Shown: positions 38,241 to 51,578 of the stretch, piece after piece
How positions within the stretch are numbered: position 1 is the first letter of the stretch
Layout: every line of letters starts with the position of its first letter
Translations under genes and position numbers: made by a program
Assembly: GCA_028023455.1 (NCBI GenBank)
Contig: JAQFVV010006305.1
Coordinates: 237,001 to 301,000 of the forward strand
Length of the DNA: 64,000 nucleotides
Direction: 5' to 3'
Source of the DNA: Epiperipatus broadwayi
Lineage: Eukaryota > Onychophora > Udeonychophora > Euonychophora > Peripatidae
Notes under the pieces: generated by a model
Seen by the model: only the letters and a program-made list of their open reading frames with translations
Database searches by the model: none
What the model was told of the DNA's origin: nothing

Positions 38241-39900
38241 ATCATAATCTTGTATTAATAGAATTAAAGGTACAGAACATTACATAAAAAGTTGCTAACA
38301 ATCAAAGAGAAACATGGGATGAGTCTTAATTGAGAAAGTTTAATAATGGCTGAGGGGGGGGGGTGAATTTAAAACTTATAAAGATTGAACTAATATGGTG
38401 AAAAAGATTGCAAATGAGTACAGACTAACCCAATAAAAAATGAAATAAATAAATATAATTCAGAAAGTACAAAAAAAATATGTAGAAATACAAAAACTGT
38501 TAATAAATAAATGTAAAATAAGATAACAATGGATAAGCATTCAAGAAACAATATCTAAAATAGGATAAGACAAAAATGATGTCAATTTAATAAGAAGTAA
38601 ACTGTGAGAATTAATAGTGCTCGAAAAGAAAATTGTGAAAAATTGGGGGGAAATATTTTTTTTAAAAAATTTGCAAGATTGCTGGAATATTAATGCATAG
38701 AGTTGCAAACATGATAATAAACATCCCATGGCAATATGTATATAGAATTTTGCCTGTTTTTAAACATGATAATAGAGGGGGAAAGCTAAAATTGATTTTT
38801 TAAGAAAAATCTTGGAAAATGGAAGTTGATAAGTGACTGCCATTCAGTAGAAATCTTGATTCAAGAGAAGGTGGATAGAATGATGTTTCAGAACTGAATA
38901 GAGCAAAAAATTTGAAAAGAAAAAACAAGAAGAGATACGGTATGGAAGAAATGAAATTAGGTATAAAAAGGTACACAAAAATTGTTTTAAAGGGAAGTAT
39001 TAAAATTGTAAATAATAAAATTTCAAATGATTGGTATAGCTGTAGAGAATTAAATTATTATGTAAAAAATGAAATTTTTTTAGAATATTAACTAATTAAA
39101 CATCTGTAGCAATAACTTCTAAAGTTTATGAAATATTAATCATATTTTAATGGATAAGATTAAAACTACAACAAAAAAACCATAAAATGTTAGAGGAGAT
39201 TCCGAATGGATTTTGTTCAGAAAAGGTCCGAAAGCACTAAGCTTGATTCAAAATGTATTTATTATAAACTTTTCTTAACATAGCACCCAAGCACTTGAAA
39301 GTTGAATATACAGGTGCATAAAAAAAAAGTCACTATTTTAATTAATTATAATTACTTACAGTAATTTTATATACAGAAAATGCTTATAAGGTTGATATCT
39401 GTGGGAAAATCGTGAAAATATGATGATAGATTTAGACATAGAGCTTTTTATAAAAACTTTTATAGATTCCCATTGGAGAATAATATAGTGAGTGAAAGTT
39501 AAATTTGAAATTGGAATAGAACATATTTATCCCTTGTCTTTTTTATAATTTATTTTAAAAGAATTAGAGAATGAAACATAATAATGGAGATTTCTATGGA
39601 GGAATTAGAATACATAATACAACTGCTTTCTTTCTTTTTGTAGATGATATGTCATTTTAATGCAACTAATGCAAAAATATGATACCTATTATTAGATAAG
39701 TGTGCAGATTTAAATATGAAAAATTCAATGAGCAAAAAATCTAAAATATTAATAGTTGAAGAATAGAAATACATATCTTTAAAAAATGAATGAATATAAA
39801 TATTTAAGTAATTTGATAAATAAAAATAGGAATTATATGGATAGTTGGGAATTAGAGTTGAAAAAAAGCAAAAATATAAAATAGGAGTGATTAAAATATG
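38241..39900 (+). pseudogene. Degenerate LINE (endonuclease end and reverse transcriptase)
   Basis: Scattered translated pieces line up with a LINE polyprotein: SDHNLVLIELK at about 38238 is the C-terminal endonuclease motif; EIPNGFCSEKVR near 39200 recalls the RT QxGF block; FLFVDDMSF near 39640 is the catalytic xxDD motif; LLDKCADLNMK and KSKILIV follow at the expected spacing. Stops and frameshifts interrupt every segment, so no product is possible. The clade is uncertain. Confidence 0.6.
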
Positions 39901-39936
39901 GCATATTTCTTATATTTAAATATGAGATGTGTAATT

Positions 39937-41045
39937 AATCTATTCATTCAGTATACTAAATGTTTATTATAGTAAATAGAGGGGTTTGAACCTGGAATTT
40001 TCATTTTATATTAATTTTCCACTCCATCTCAAACAACCAATACACAGGTGAAAAAGATAAATGATCTCCAATATACATATTTCATGCAGAACCAGTACTC
40101 ATCAATTGGGCCACATCATAATCTCCCATGAATATATAAAATCATTGCTTAGCTTATTATAGCAAGACCTTAAACTTTAAAAGTCAGGCTTCAATCTTAT
40201 CACTCTTTCAACAATTCAATGATCCATTTCATTGAAAAACCAATGATGGAATGCTCAAAGCCCTTCTTGTATTTGATATTATAATCCACACCCATGTTGA
40301 CATTACATCAATCTAATCCCCCTCAAATTATCTGAATATCCATTTATATTAATAGGAGAGGGATGGTCTAGACTTATCCTAAGATGTAATCTTTTTCCAA
40401 GATAACATGTAATTAACGTATTCATTTAGTATACTGAATATTTACTATAGTAAATAGAGGGATTTGAACTTAGGATTTTCAGTATATATTCATTATTTTT
40501 CACATGTTTGTGATTATGGGTATCAGTTGTTTGAGATGGAGTGGAAGATGAATGTCTGAACATCCTAAATTCAAATCTATTTACTATAGTAAACATTTAG
40601 TATACAGAATGAATAAGCTAATTACACATTGACTTGAAAGTAGGTTATATCATAACATAAGTCTAGCCCATCTTTCTCCTATCAATATAAATGGATACTT
40701 AATAGTCCAATAATTTGAGAGGGGTTAGATTGGTGTAATGTCTACATGTGTATGATTACAATATCAAATCCATCAAAGGCTTTTAGTGTTCCATCATTGG
40801 TTTTTCAATGAAATGGATGGTTGAATTGTTGGAAGAATGAGAAAATGAAACCTGTCCATTAAAGTTTAAAAAATTGTTGTTTAAATATAAGCCAAGTACT
40901 GATTACATAAGTCCTGGTTCTGCATGAAATATGTATACTGGGAATCATTTATTTTTTTCACATGTGTGATTATGTATATTGGTTGCTTGAAATGGAATAA
41001 AGGATGAATAGAGACTGAAAATCCTAAGTTCAGATCTCTCTATAA
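39937..41045. repeat. Nested palindromic repeat with tRNA-like boxes
   Basis: Outer arms at about 39955-40395 and 40630-41045 are reverse complements of each other, sharing for example GAGAGGGATGG / CCATCTTTCTCC, ATCCATTTATATTAATAG and TCATTGAAAAACCAATGATGG. The space between them (about 40400-40625) is itself a second palindrome ending in the family terminus with TTTACTATAGTAAA and TTAGTATAC. B-box-like GTTCAAAT/GTTTGAAC phrases mark tRNA-like segments at 39985, 40465, 40570 and 41025. It looks like one palindromic element inserted into another of the same family. Confidence 0.65.
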
Positions 41046-41224
41046 AAATGAGATATTTAGAGTATTTTTTAAAGGAATGATAATGCCTACATTAATATAT
41101 AAAAACGGCATGCTTCATATTGGAAACCTGGCCCAAAACACATATTAATGGAGTAGTTAGATTGTCATTCAGTCTGCAATGAATGTGTCCTTACTACAGT
41201 TCATTTACTCATCCCCCTCCCCCA

Positions 41225-42050
41225 AAAAAAACAACAGAGCATACACTTTGGATCTTTTGCACCAAGATCATTCTGGAATTGTGACAGAATGAAGCAATTG
41301 CTCCAATCATATAAATGGTGCATAAATTTAACTGGTCACAACAAGCAGATGGTTAAAAAATGTAGTAATTGTCAACAAACTGAAAAAATGCTACTTGAAC
41401 AATTAATTGGTATGTGAAAAAAATCTGACCCCTTGGACTTGCATTCATCTGAATCATGCAGAATCTTTAACAGATATATAATACTAGTACTAGTGGATTC
41501 ATTCTTCCAAGACTAAATACAAATTAATGAAAAGTATGAGAGTCGAATGCAAAATAACTGCTGAAGGAAGTTTAAGGATTACTTGCAGCATAAAGGGATT
41601 AGAATTATCTTACTCCACATTAAAGTAATGATCTCATATGAGAAAGCAATTCAACATTTAAAGAATATGTTGGAAAAAAACCTAGAAGAAAATTAATAAC
41701 AATTAAATTAATAAAGGATGTACTGGAAGCATAAGTGGATGTTATGCATAACCATCATTTTACATCCAGTTCTGCAACAAAAAAGACCCCAGAAGAGTTA
41801 TTGATGTGTCATCTGTTCCAGGCACATTTGATAAAGTTATTACAAACTTCTAATAAAATGGATAAATATCAAAATTAGGAGAAATTCTGTGTAAGGTGAA
41901 GTGAATGGATACATGCGCTTCTTAAAAGAAAATGAATGTCTGCCATAACAGAAAAATTATTATCAAAACAATTACAAATTGTCAAATTAGAAAATGGAAG
42001 GGAAATGAGGAGACACATTAATCACCATCACTCTCATTCTGTGAATCAAG
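41225..42050 (+). pseudogene. Ty3/gypsy integrase relic
   Basis: Translated pieces follow the integrase order: LDLLHQDHSGIVT and KKCSNCQQ for the HHCC zinc domain, ILVLVDSF for the first strand of the core, EKAIQHLKNML for the region around the catalytic Glu, then PGTITEKLLSKQLQIVKLENG and RRHINHH for the C-terminal domain. Stops and frame changes are dense and the central Asp region is unclear. No LTRs were found around it, so it is an isolated fragment, distinct from the element at 14-19 kb. Confidence 0.7.
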
Positions 42051-42074
42051 ATAAATTAATTGATAACAAAGAAG

Positions 42075-42362
42075 ACTTTTTACAGGATGAAAAACAATGT
42101 AACTACTAAAACTGACATAATTGAAAGAATTAAGAGACTGAAGTGGAGTTGAGTTGGAAACATTGTTAGAAGATATAATAATAGATGGATAGTTGAAATC
42201 TTAAACTAGATTTCAAAAGATTGTAAAAGATCTAGAAGGAGATCAAATGCAAGATAGATGGATGAAATAAGAAAGTGTGCTATGACGGTGTGGAGAATAG
42301 AGATCAGAGAAGATGAATTGAACTTGCAGTGGATCAATAATGCCCTTGAAAATGATGATGAT
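42075..42362 (+). pseudogene. 5'-truncated RTE LINE fragment (3' end only)
   Basis: Translates as the last part of the RTE protein at 52.1 kb: ERIKRLKWS, GNIVRRYNNRWIVEIL, DCKRSRRRSNARWMDEIRKC, LQWINNALEN, then a GATGATGAT tail at 42352. Frame breaks are few but present. Truncation at the 5' end is the standard outcome of target-primed reverse transcription. Confidence 0.8.
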
Positions 42363-42879
42363 ACTTAGGAATTAGAATATAAAAATTCATATTATGAGAG
42401 GACTTACAGGTGCAGATTGCTGGAAAGATCACATATTAGAATTCTCAAATTTAAAACGATAGTTGCATTTAAAAAATAGTTTTTAAACTGAAATAAAAAA
42501 AAAATGATGTTCATTTTTTAAAAATATTTAATATTCAAATTAAATTTCAGCTATTGAACACTAAAATCACTAATTTGGATTTTCAGGATTGTATGTTATT
42601 GAGGCATGAAATTCTCTTAGGGAGCCTTGCTTTTATTAAAAGAAAAAAATCATGACTAGTTTTCTGATAATAATATTATTAATAACTTAATTAAAATAAA
42701 ACATGGCAGTTTGTGCTTGGCAGTGTAGTAAATTAATTGGAGAGCTTCATAATAAATATAGATATTTAAAAGCAGAATTTCACTTACTAACAAGATTTTA
42801 AAATAATTGGTAGATTAAAGCTGCAAAAAGATATTTGTAGATCATCGATCATTTTACTTTTTTTTTCCCGATGCATTAA

Positions 42880-44420
42880 AAGCAACATAGGGGATCTAAA
42901 AACCAGTATCATAATACTATTAAATACAACAATGACACTTTCTAATATGATGGCAATGTTATTTCAACAAGGTGGAAGAAATATATCGATGATCATCTTT
43001 TAAATAATGATACAAAAATTGAAATGAAAACTTTTAATGTTATATCCAATTTATCTACTACTTTAGGTTTGGACAAAGATATCCAGTTTAGTGGAGTCCA
43101 AACAGTTCTTTACAATCTTAAAAATAGAAAGATTGCAGGTCTTGAAATATGTGATGAAGTTTTAAAATATGAAATATTTTTAGCTTCTAATTATTAATAA
43201 TTATTGAAGCATTTTAGGAATATATGGAATCATGAAGTTGTGCTGCCTAATGTTAAGGATGTCCTATTGTTACAATTTTAACAGTAATGGGAATAAACAA
43301 GTTCAATTAATTAAATCAAATGTTTTGACAAAATCAATCAAATAATATATAAATCATTCTTCTGTTTTCAATACTTTTCTTATATTTACTTGGCAACAAA
43401 AAACAAATGCAAGAACAAGTAGTGAGAAAGTAAGAATGATTAATATATATATTGCTTGATTGATTTGGTCAAGGAATCTGACTCATCAGGTCAGTGGCAT
43501 TGCTTAAAATTATTTTTTCATCAAGGTTTATTTGTATTACACAGCTTTTATTTACATAATAGAATAACAGGAAGTGTTTTTAGTACAGGAGGAAAAATCC
43601 AAGGTATTTGAAATAAAAAGTAGTGTTAAATAAGAGAGTATATATCCCAACATAATTTTTACTTTTTATGACTATGGTCTTTGGAACTGTTTATAGATGC
43701 TTTAGTGAATCAGTGATCAAGATACAATATAGGTTTGTGGATGAATTTGTAATTTGAATCAAAAGTGAAAACTTGTTAAAAACTAAATTCTTTTTGGATT
43801 TCGTATCTACAATATGCTGATGATTGCGCTATTTTTGTCAGTTCAAGAGATAATCTGTAGAATGTAGTAGAGACCTTGGTTCATTAATTAATGTTTGAAA
43901 ACTCAAGTTCATTGTCAGACAGTGATGGAAGTAAACTCTTCAGCAACTTTTAGTTTGAATGCAACTTGAGAAAATAAACTAATTTAAATACCTTTATAGC
44001 TTTATAAATAATAAGATGAATTTAAATGTTGAGAGACAGCACAGACTCTAGCGTGCTACTGATTCTTTTAACAAATTAAAAGATATGGCACTTCATTACA
44101 ATGAAATAATTATTGCAACAAAATTATCTATATAGAGAGCTGTTGTTTTACCTAATTTATTATATGGAAATGAGATCTGGGCATCATAAAGTCATTACAG
44201 AAAGGCATTAAAAATGTTTTTAAAATATTCCTTAAAATTTTATAAATGCAATTTTAAGATCAGTCAATTATTATTTACTGAATATGATATTAAAGAATCT
44301 ATTATTGTAAAATCACATTATTGTTCATTTACATGTGAAAAAATTAACAATACAGAATTTTCAAAAAGGGTGTTTTATTATGAAACTGAGCTGTTTACAT
44401 TATAAAGATTATCTCAAAGA
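42880..44420 (+). pseudogene. Degenerate LINE reverse transcriptase
   Basis: Pieces in order: LKNRKIAGLEICDEVLKYE near 43120 (the family's KxPGxDGxxxExLK block), QYADDCAIFVSSRDNL near 43815 (catalytic YADD), then FKYLYSFINN, ATKLSI, RAVVLPNLLYGNEIW and a conserved tail by 44200. Many stops and shifts. The C-terminal LLYGNEIW block resembles RTE/CR1-like elements, but it is not a copy of the 52-55 kb element. Confidence 0.7.
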
Positions 44421-47400
44421 CATTCTAAAAAGGTTCACTGTTGATTGTTTTCATTAAGAAGACAGGACAAGGAATAGAATATATTGAAGAACTACAATCA
44501 GACAAAGTATAAAAAATATTTTAGAAAAAAAAAGTTTCTGAAGAAGTTTAAAAAAAAAAGCATTGCAAAAAGTCAAATAAACAGGATGAGCCAGTGATGG
44601 ACATATTTGTGTTTTATGCATGTTTTGTCTTTTTTCTTTTTCTTCTAAAATTGAAATGACCATACTTATTTGTAAGAGATTGTTGTTGATAAATAGATCA
44701 CACATACAAGATATTACTGTGCTACTTTGATAAATAGATAATTTAGCCCTGTTATGACTTTTTTAAATGAATACAAACTAAGTTTTAAATATACAAATAT
44801 ATAGAAACAAGCAGACAATAATGACAAACTTGATCTAACTTCTTGCTCAAATATAAAGCTTGAACTTAAAATATACATGCAGACACATATATGTAATATA
44901 TAAATATAATGTTTGAACTGTTTAAATTGAATTTATATTTTAAAACTAATATTATTTTATTAAAACTGAACTTATTTAATTATTGGACAGATTTATCATA
45001 ATTATTATAAATATATTAATATTCAAACCTATAATAAGTTACAAATATAATTCACATACCTTGGATTTTGTTTAATCATCAAATTTCAAATTAGTTTATA
45101 TTATCAGAACTCTCAATTAAATTTTAACTTTATAAAACTGAATTGAATAAAATTAGCCAAAAAACTCTCCAGATTAACAAATCATTAAAAAAAATGTACT
45201 GTATGTACACTTTCTTGAAATAATATCAATAACATTTATTGAATAATGTATGTACACATTACTGACATAAAAGTCAATTAGATTATTTGGAAAAAAACAT
45301 TTTAAATTCTCAACTTTTCTTTCTTTTCTTTTACAGATAATTGATGGCAGGAATATAAACTTTAGTTATCACCATTTAAAGCTAACTCCATATTCTGTAA
45401 AGGAAAAGATAAAGAAGGGGATCAAATGGTAGAAAGTTCAATAAAAATCAATTTATTTCACATATATTTGTTATTTTTTTTGATAACAAAAAAAGGGACA
45501 TTTTAAATTTTATTTTTATATACGAATATATATATATAATCATAGAAAAGATAAATATAATGAGACAAAAACTTATCACTAATGCATCTTTCTTGCAGTG
45601 CTAATTAAGTATTTTACCATGAATGATCAATTTTGCTATGCATATAGTAATACACATAACTTTTATCTATTTGTACAATTTTATATTTTCTTTTCATTTG
45701 AAAAAGAAAAAATTTCCAAGGATAATTTTAAAAAATACACAGTTGCTTAATATATCTAGACTTATTTTTGCTTTGTAGAAGAAATCTGTCTATCCTTTCA
45801 GACTAAGTAGCCATTTATTTCAATTAAAACTAATTATAGTGTTTAACAAATTCTTAAGTCAATACTTTATGAATTCAGTATCAAGTTTTCAATAAATAAG
45901 CATGATAGGCTATTTTAATTTTTTTATTTGAAAAACATGTCGGACTAAATAAATAATAGCATGCAATTTTAAAAGTTTGTTGAATTGATAGTTCAAGCCA
46001 GTTATTTAGAGGTGAAAAAAGAATTAGGTGTGAGAAGTTAGCAATTATTCAGCTTTATGCTCATATTAGGACTTTGTTTGCAAATATGAAATTACAATAG
46101 AGATAATCTTAAATTATATTTCTTTGAGAAATATAATTATTTACCACAATTAATATCTCACAACATATGTTTTATCATTTTTCATTATTTTCGTTGGTTT
46201 TATTATTATAAAATAGCTTGCCTAAATCAAATATACACACAAATACTTCTAATGGTTATTGTACCATATTTTCAAACTTAATTTTTATACTTAAGTAACC
46301 AAATAATAGATAATAAAATACAAAGAACCTGGCTAATCACATACCAAGAATGAATCATGTTTAAAGTTAGATCAAAGTCAAGAACGGTAATCTTAATGGG
46401 AAAAAATCCCATGCTAACAGTAAAAATACTGGATGTTATTTCATGTTAATACTTTGAAGTAAATTATTTCTTGGTGTAATTTATTTCTAAAGATCAATAT
46501 AGTTCATAGAATCTAAATTATAATTTTTGTAAACATACAATTAAATATATATGTAAGTATTTAGCTAACTATCATTGTATATGTATAAATAATACACAAA
46601 TTATTGGTTGTTCATTAAAATTATTATCATTTCACAAAATACTCATAATTTGTTCTTATTCCTAGTATAGTTAAATTTATTATTGCTGATATAATTAAAT
46701 TACCATCTCATTGCTAATATAGTTAAAAAACATTTACCAATGTTTCTTATTTGCTGTAGAAAGGAGTTTACTGACAACTGAAAGGAAACCTACTGATTCC
46801 ATTTGAGGGCTTAAAGGAAGTGAGCAAGGCAAATTCCTAAGGTTCAAAATATGTTCAGTGATTGCATTTTATTATTTTGTGATTATTCATATAATAAATG
46901 AACATAAATTAGCTACTCATCAATGTGCATTAACGAGTGTGGCAAGTTTATTGATGTTTTCTCTCTGAATTTAAGATTAAAAAATACCACAGTATTTCTT
47001 CCTAGTTGACTAATAGTGCTTAACTAAAATAGCAATTGAGTTTTCTTGACGGCAGGATGAATGTATTGTAAGAGTAACTTATATTTAATCCAACAATTAT
47101 ACACTCATTTATAACTATCTTTAATTAAACCATTTTAAAATATATTTAACTATTATAAAATGCATACATATATATATACTTAACAAAAATAAATAAATGA
47201 TTAACATTTATTTTGATAAAAATAAAGTTAAAATGATATGTACTTAAATGTCAAACTTTTAAATAATCAACCAGATTTGAAATTAAAAAAAAAAACAGTT
47301 TTATATTTTTTTTTTCTATCTTAATGTTTATCTATAACAATGAGCAAATAAATCAAGCATTGAAAATTGAAACAAAACACGTGATATTAATAATTCATTC

Positions 47401-49309
47401 ATTCTTTAAAAAAAGAGGAGAAAAGAAAATGACTTTATCAACAACTATTTTTTTTTAATGGATATTACTGTTCTATACTAAAATCAAATTTCTACCAAAT
47501 CAAAAAAGGTTTAATTTTTTCAAATTGAAATATTGATTCATTTAAAACCTAAGGATCGGAATAGATTATAGGGAAAAAAAATTTTTTTCTTTTAAATCTG
47601 AAAGAGGATAGTAATATATAAAAAAGAATACCTATTTGAATTTCTAGTAACTTCTTTATTTTATTACATTGTTTTTCTATGCATAAAAATATATTTAAAA
47701 TAATTATATATATTTAAAAGTATCTTACAATGTGCAGGGAGTAGAACAATGTTATATCATAAAGGTTTCAAAACCAATTTTCATGCCAATTTAAAATATT
47801 AATTGTGTAGAAAGTCTAACTGGAAAAATGGAGGTTAAGAACATCGATATTCGAAGGATGTATTTTATCTTATTACAATAAAACTATTGGATAATGCTAA
47901 TAATCTATCAATTTGGGATAAATATATGACTACTAAACCAATGGATAAATATACTACACCAGGAGATCTCTACCAGGATTATAAAATATTGACATAAAGA
48001 ACCATTCTTATTTAGCTCAGGAAAATAAGTTTTTATTTATTTATTTTATTTTATTATTTATATCATTTTAATATGTTTATTTTATTGAGTTTCATTTCAA
48101 ATTTGGTATCTTATCTTTACAGAAATGGGAACATCCAAATTTAATTTTATAAGGGAAAATTATTAAACTAAATATATATATTTATAATATTAAATAAAAT
48201 TAAATTTTATACATTTATTTATAAGTTTGACAGAACTCATCTAAATTAGATGAAGTAAAATTTTGATTATTATTTAACAGATATTAGTTAAACAGAATTA
48301 TTATTCTTACTAATTAATATAATAAACATAATGATATATTTATTTTTATTACAAATACTTATAAAAGAGATTTTACAATTGCAAATAAGAGATTCATAAT
48401 AATAATTATGAAACAAATGAAGAATGACTATAAATGTATTAATAGGTCATTTAAATTAGTAATCTTTTGAATTTGTTTACTGTTATATATTGTATATATA
48501 TATATTAGTTTGAATTATAATCTTTTCTTTAGAAAAGATTGTCAAGGTATGAAATTTTATCATGGGATATGGAATGGGGATATTAGTTATTAATCTTTTA
48601 AAATAATAAAAATTCATCCTTATTTTTCATTATTATTTTATTTATCTTTTTATATCACATTTTTATTGTTTATTAAATATTATTGAGTTATTAATCTGAT
48701 CTCTCTACTTAATCATTATTATATTACATTCATATTAATAAATAAACAGACTAATTATTAATAGCTACATAACATTTATTTTTATATATGTGTTAATATT
48801 ATAAACATTTTAGAAATACATTTTATTAGTCATTGCTTATATAAAGGCATAGTAGTAAATGACTTGATTAAATTCATCCCTGAAGAGAGCCAATTGTGAA
48901 TTCTCCATGAGTTTGAATATTGTGCATAATGGTGACTGAAAGAGGGATGAGAGGTGGATGAACTAGTCTAAATTATATTTAAATTTATCTAATAATTATT
49001 GAGCTAGCATAGTGAAGATAGATGTAATCATGGACTTAAAATTTCATTGTTTCATCTCTAGCATTCTACCCGAAGACGCTAAGTCTGACTGTAGTGAAAT
49101 GCACACCCTCTTTCTGGTGAAAACCAATGTCCTGTCACAGTATATAGAAATTTTTTTTTAAATCACAAGAAGTTGTAAAATCTTCATCCAAGATAATGGT
49201 TGGAAGCCAAAAGTGGAAGGTAATAAGAATAATCTGATTGCAAATCAAGCAGTTATTCAATGACCAATTTATTTAAATAATTATATTTAAAGATCCCTTT
49301 CAAGTGACA
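44421..49309. other. Long AT-rich stretch, one tentative exon, nothing else
   Basis: Apart from the candidate at 45337-45432 I see no gene or repeat. The frame at 44454-44705 is composition noise. Microsatellite-like TATATATA runs occur at 45520, 47170 and 48492. A somewhat less AT-rich patch lies at 49040-49140. Confidence 0.4.
45337..45432 (+). CDS. Tentative short terminal exon
   Basis: A strong pyrimidine tract ending TTTTCTTTTACAG at 45336 is followed by 31 open codons to a TAG at 45430-45432. The peptide is well balanced (IIDGRNINFSYHH, LTPYSVKEKIKKG) and unlike the AT-noise nearby. An AATAAA lies eight bases after the stop (45440-45445). These three signals together suggest a last exon, but each is common in AT-rich DNA and I do not recognise the peptide. 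Confidence 0.28.
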   Translation: MIDGRNINFSYHHLKLTPYSVKEKIKKGIKW

Positions 49310-51405
49310 GAAGATTGATTGTATGAATTGGAAGAAAGACTGTCTAATATGTTGGACTTTGTAAAAATAAAAGATGAAGAGAGAATTGGTTTAAAAGATG
49401 AATATGTATTTTATTCAAAGGCACAAATATTGGGATCACAAGTGGAGTGGGATTCATTATAAAAAAAATGAAAGAACAAGATCATGAAAATTGGTGTTAT
49501 ATCAGACAGAGTGACAAGATTAGTTATTCAAATAAAAGATACCAAATACAGATAATTCAGATTTATTCCCCAACAAATTCTCCATCTTCTGAAGAATTTT
49601 GTAAATGAATATATGAAATATGTTTGATCAAACCAAACATTTTAGAATTGTCATAGGAGACTTTAATGCTAAAAATAATAAACAACTGAAAGAAGAAATG
49701 TGAATAAATTTGGTTAGAATAAAATGAGAGAAAACACAGACTTGTGGAATTCACAGAAAAACAGTATATTATGATTTTTTTATATGAGAAAAATGTTAAA
49801 TGGGAATGAATAGGGAAGTATCCAAATGAGGATATAACAGAAGAGAATTATGTTTAAACTAACTGAAAATATATATTTCAAAATTGAAATGCTCTTAATA
49901 GATTCAACACATGAAGCAGTCATTGAATAATGAGATGTAAAGTAGATAGTAATGCACGATTCAAGAGACAAAAACTATTAAGAAATGAACAAGTAACTCT
50001 CAAAAATCTTCAGAAACAATCTAATAAATTTAAACTGGAACTTTCATATCATTTTAAAATATTAATAAGCTTTGAAGAAGGTTTAAATTTAATTAAAATT
50101 AATAAGATAACTGACATTCTATTAAGAATTGCAAGAAAATAGTGGCACACACAAAAAAGCAGCAATTTACCAGTAAATTTTCTACCAAGGCAAGAGAATG
50201 TGTGAAGAAAAAATGAAATATGAAAATTTGTAAAAATGATCCATTAAGAAGAATTGTTAATAATGATAAAAAAAAAAAAAAGAATTTTGGATTCTAATCA
50301 ACCAAAAAAAATATATTGGATTTAAAAGTGATCAAAGAATCATTGAATATGAGATACCATTATGCTTTAGATTAGTAATTATGAAAAAGAATTTGATTCA
50401 ATAAGCATTTCTTCCATGATTAAAATTTTGAATCAAGATATAGACATAGACCCAGGATATTATCATACTATTATTGTTTTTCATTCTCTATGTGTTGATT
50501 ATTCACAAAAATAATTATGATTAGTTTATATAATGCAAACAATATTTTCTTTAAATAATAATTTTCCTTCAAAAAAAAAATGTGAACAAAATATTGTTTG
50601 CATTATATAAAGTGAAGAAAAACATGTTATTAATTATAATTATTATTGTCATATCCTATTAAGAATATTTATCAAAATGCAATGACAGTGACTTAGATTG
50701 CATGATGATATTAAAAAGATTAAAATCGAGAAGAGATTATGATTGAATGATTCCATTTCTCCAAAAGTTTTTATAGCAGTTTTACAAAAAGTGTTTTGTA
50801 GATTAAAATGGAAAGCCAAGCAAGTAAAAATAAATGAAGATTATTTAAGTCACCTAGATTTTGAAGATGATGTGATTGTTTGTGCAAATAATTCTTCAGA
50901 ACTTCAGAAATGTAAAAGTTAACAGATGAAATTTAACAAAATAAAATTAAAGATGAATATTAGAAAGACTAAAGCCATGTTCAATGGGTTTTTTAAAAGA
51001 ATAAAATAAAAATTGATTGCCATGAATTGGAAGAAATTAATAACTAATTATGAATTGGAAAAATTAACAACTATAAATACCATGGTCAGATTATTAATAC
51101 AAATGTAAACATATTGGATGAAGATAATTGTAGAATTAAACTTGGATAGTATATTTTTAATAAAAAAAATATTAAAATAAAATATGCCTATATAATTTAA
51201 AAAAGATTTTTAATACACATAACAAGAATTCTTAACAGAAAATCAATGCAGAGACTTCAGACCACTCAATGAAATATGAAGAGATGTATGTTAGAAATAA
51301 CAAGAAATCTAAAATAAAATACATGATTGATAGAATTAACAAATATCATTGACACCATTGAAAAAATTAAGAGACTAAAATGGAACTGGGTTGAATATAT
51401 ATATA
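49310..51405 (+). pseudogene. Degenerate RTE LINE copy
   Basis: A decayed relative of the element at 52124-55135, in opposite orientation. Readable blocks: TSGVGFII-like and SDRVTRLVIQI at 49440-49540 and IVIGDFNAK near 49645 (endonuclease), then VNEDYLSHLDFEDDVIVCANN near 50830-50890, where the RT motif reads FEDD instead of FADD, and KIKRLKWNWVEYI at 51365. The 3' end with its simple-repeat tail is missing; the copy is cut off where the PLE repeat starts. Confidence 0.8.
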
Positions 51406-51409
51406 TATA

Positions 51410-51497
51410 ATAAATGTAAAATACAGTACCCATTATAAAATATTATATATATATAACAAATAAATAAATAAATTTTAACGGTAAATACAATATTATA
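51410..51497 (-). repeat. PLE terminal repeat, 3' copy
   Basis: About 88 bp nearly identical to 56779-56866; it includes AAAATACAGTACCC and the AACAAATAAATAAATAAATT run. It corresponds to part of the PLE pseudo-LTR. Confidence 0.8.
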
Positions 51498-51498
51498 G

Positions 51499-51563
51499 TT
51501 TAAATTCTTTTGTAGCACTTTCGATTATGTGATAATCCCTGTCAGCTTTAACTGAATTTCAAA
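51499..51563 (-). ncRNA. Hammerhead-like motif in PLE 3' region, non-canonical core
   Basis: Minus strand: outer stem AAATTC/GAATTT, box CTGACAGG, stem II GATTA/TAATC with loop TCACA, box GAAA, then AGTGCT and A at the cleavage-site position. Topology and spacing match a minimal type I hammerhead, but the canonical box is CTGANGA; here the bases after CTGA differ and one is extra. Probably an inactive descendant of a PLE hammerhead. Confidence 0.5.
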
Positions 51564-51578
51564 TTTTCAAACTTAATG

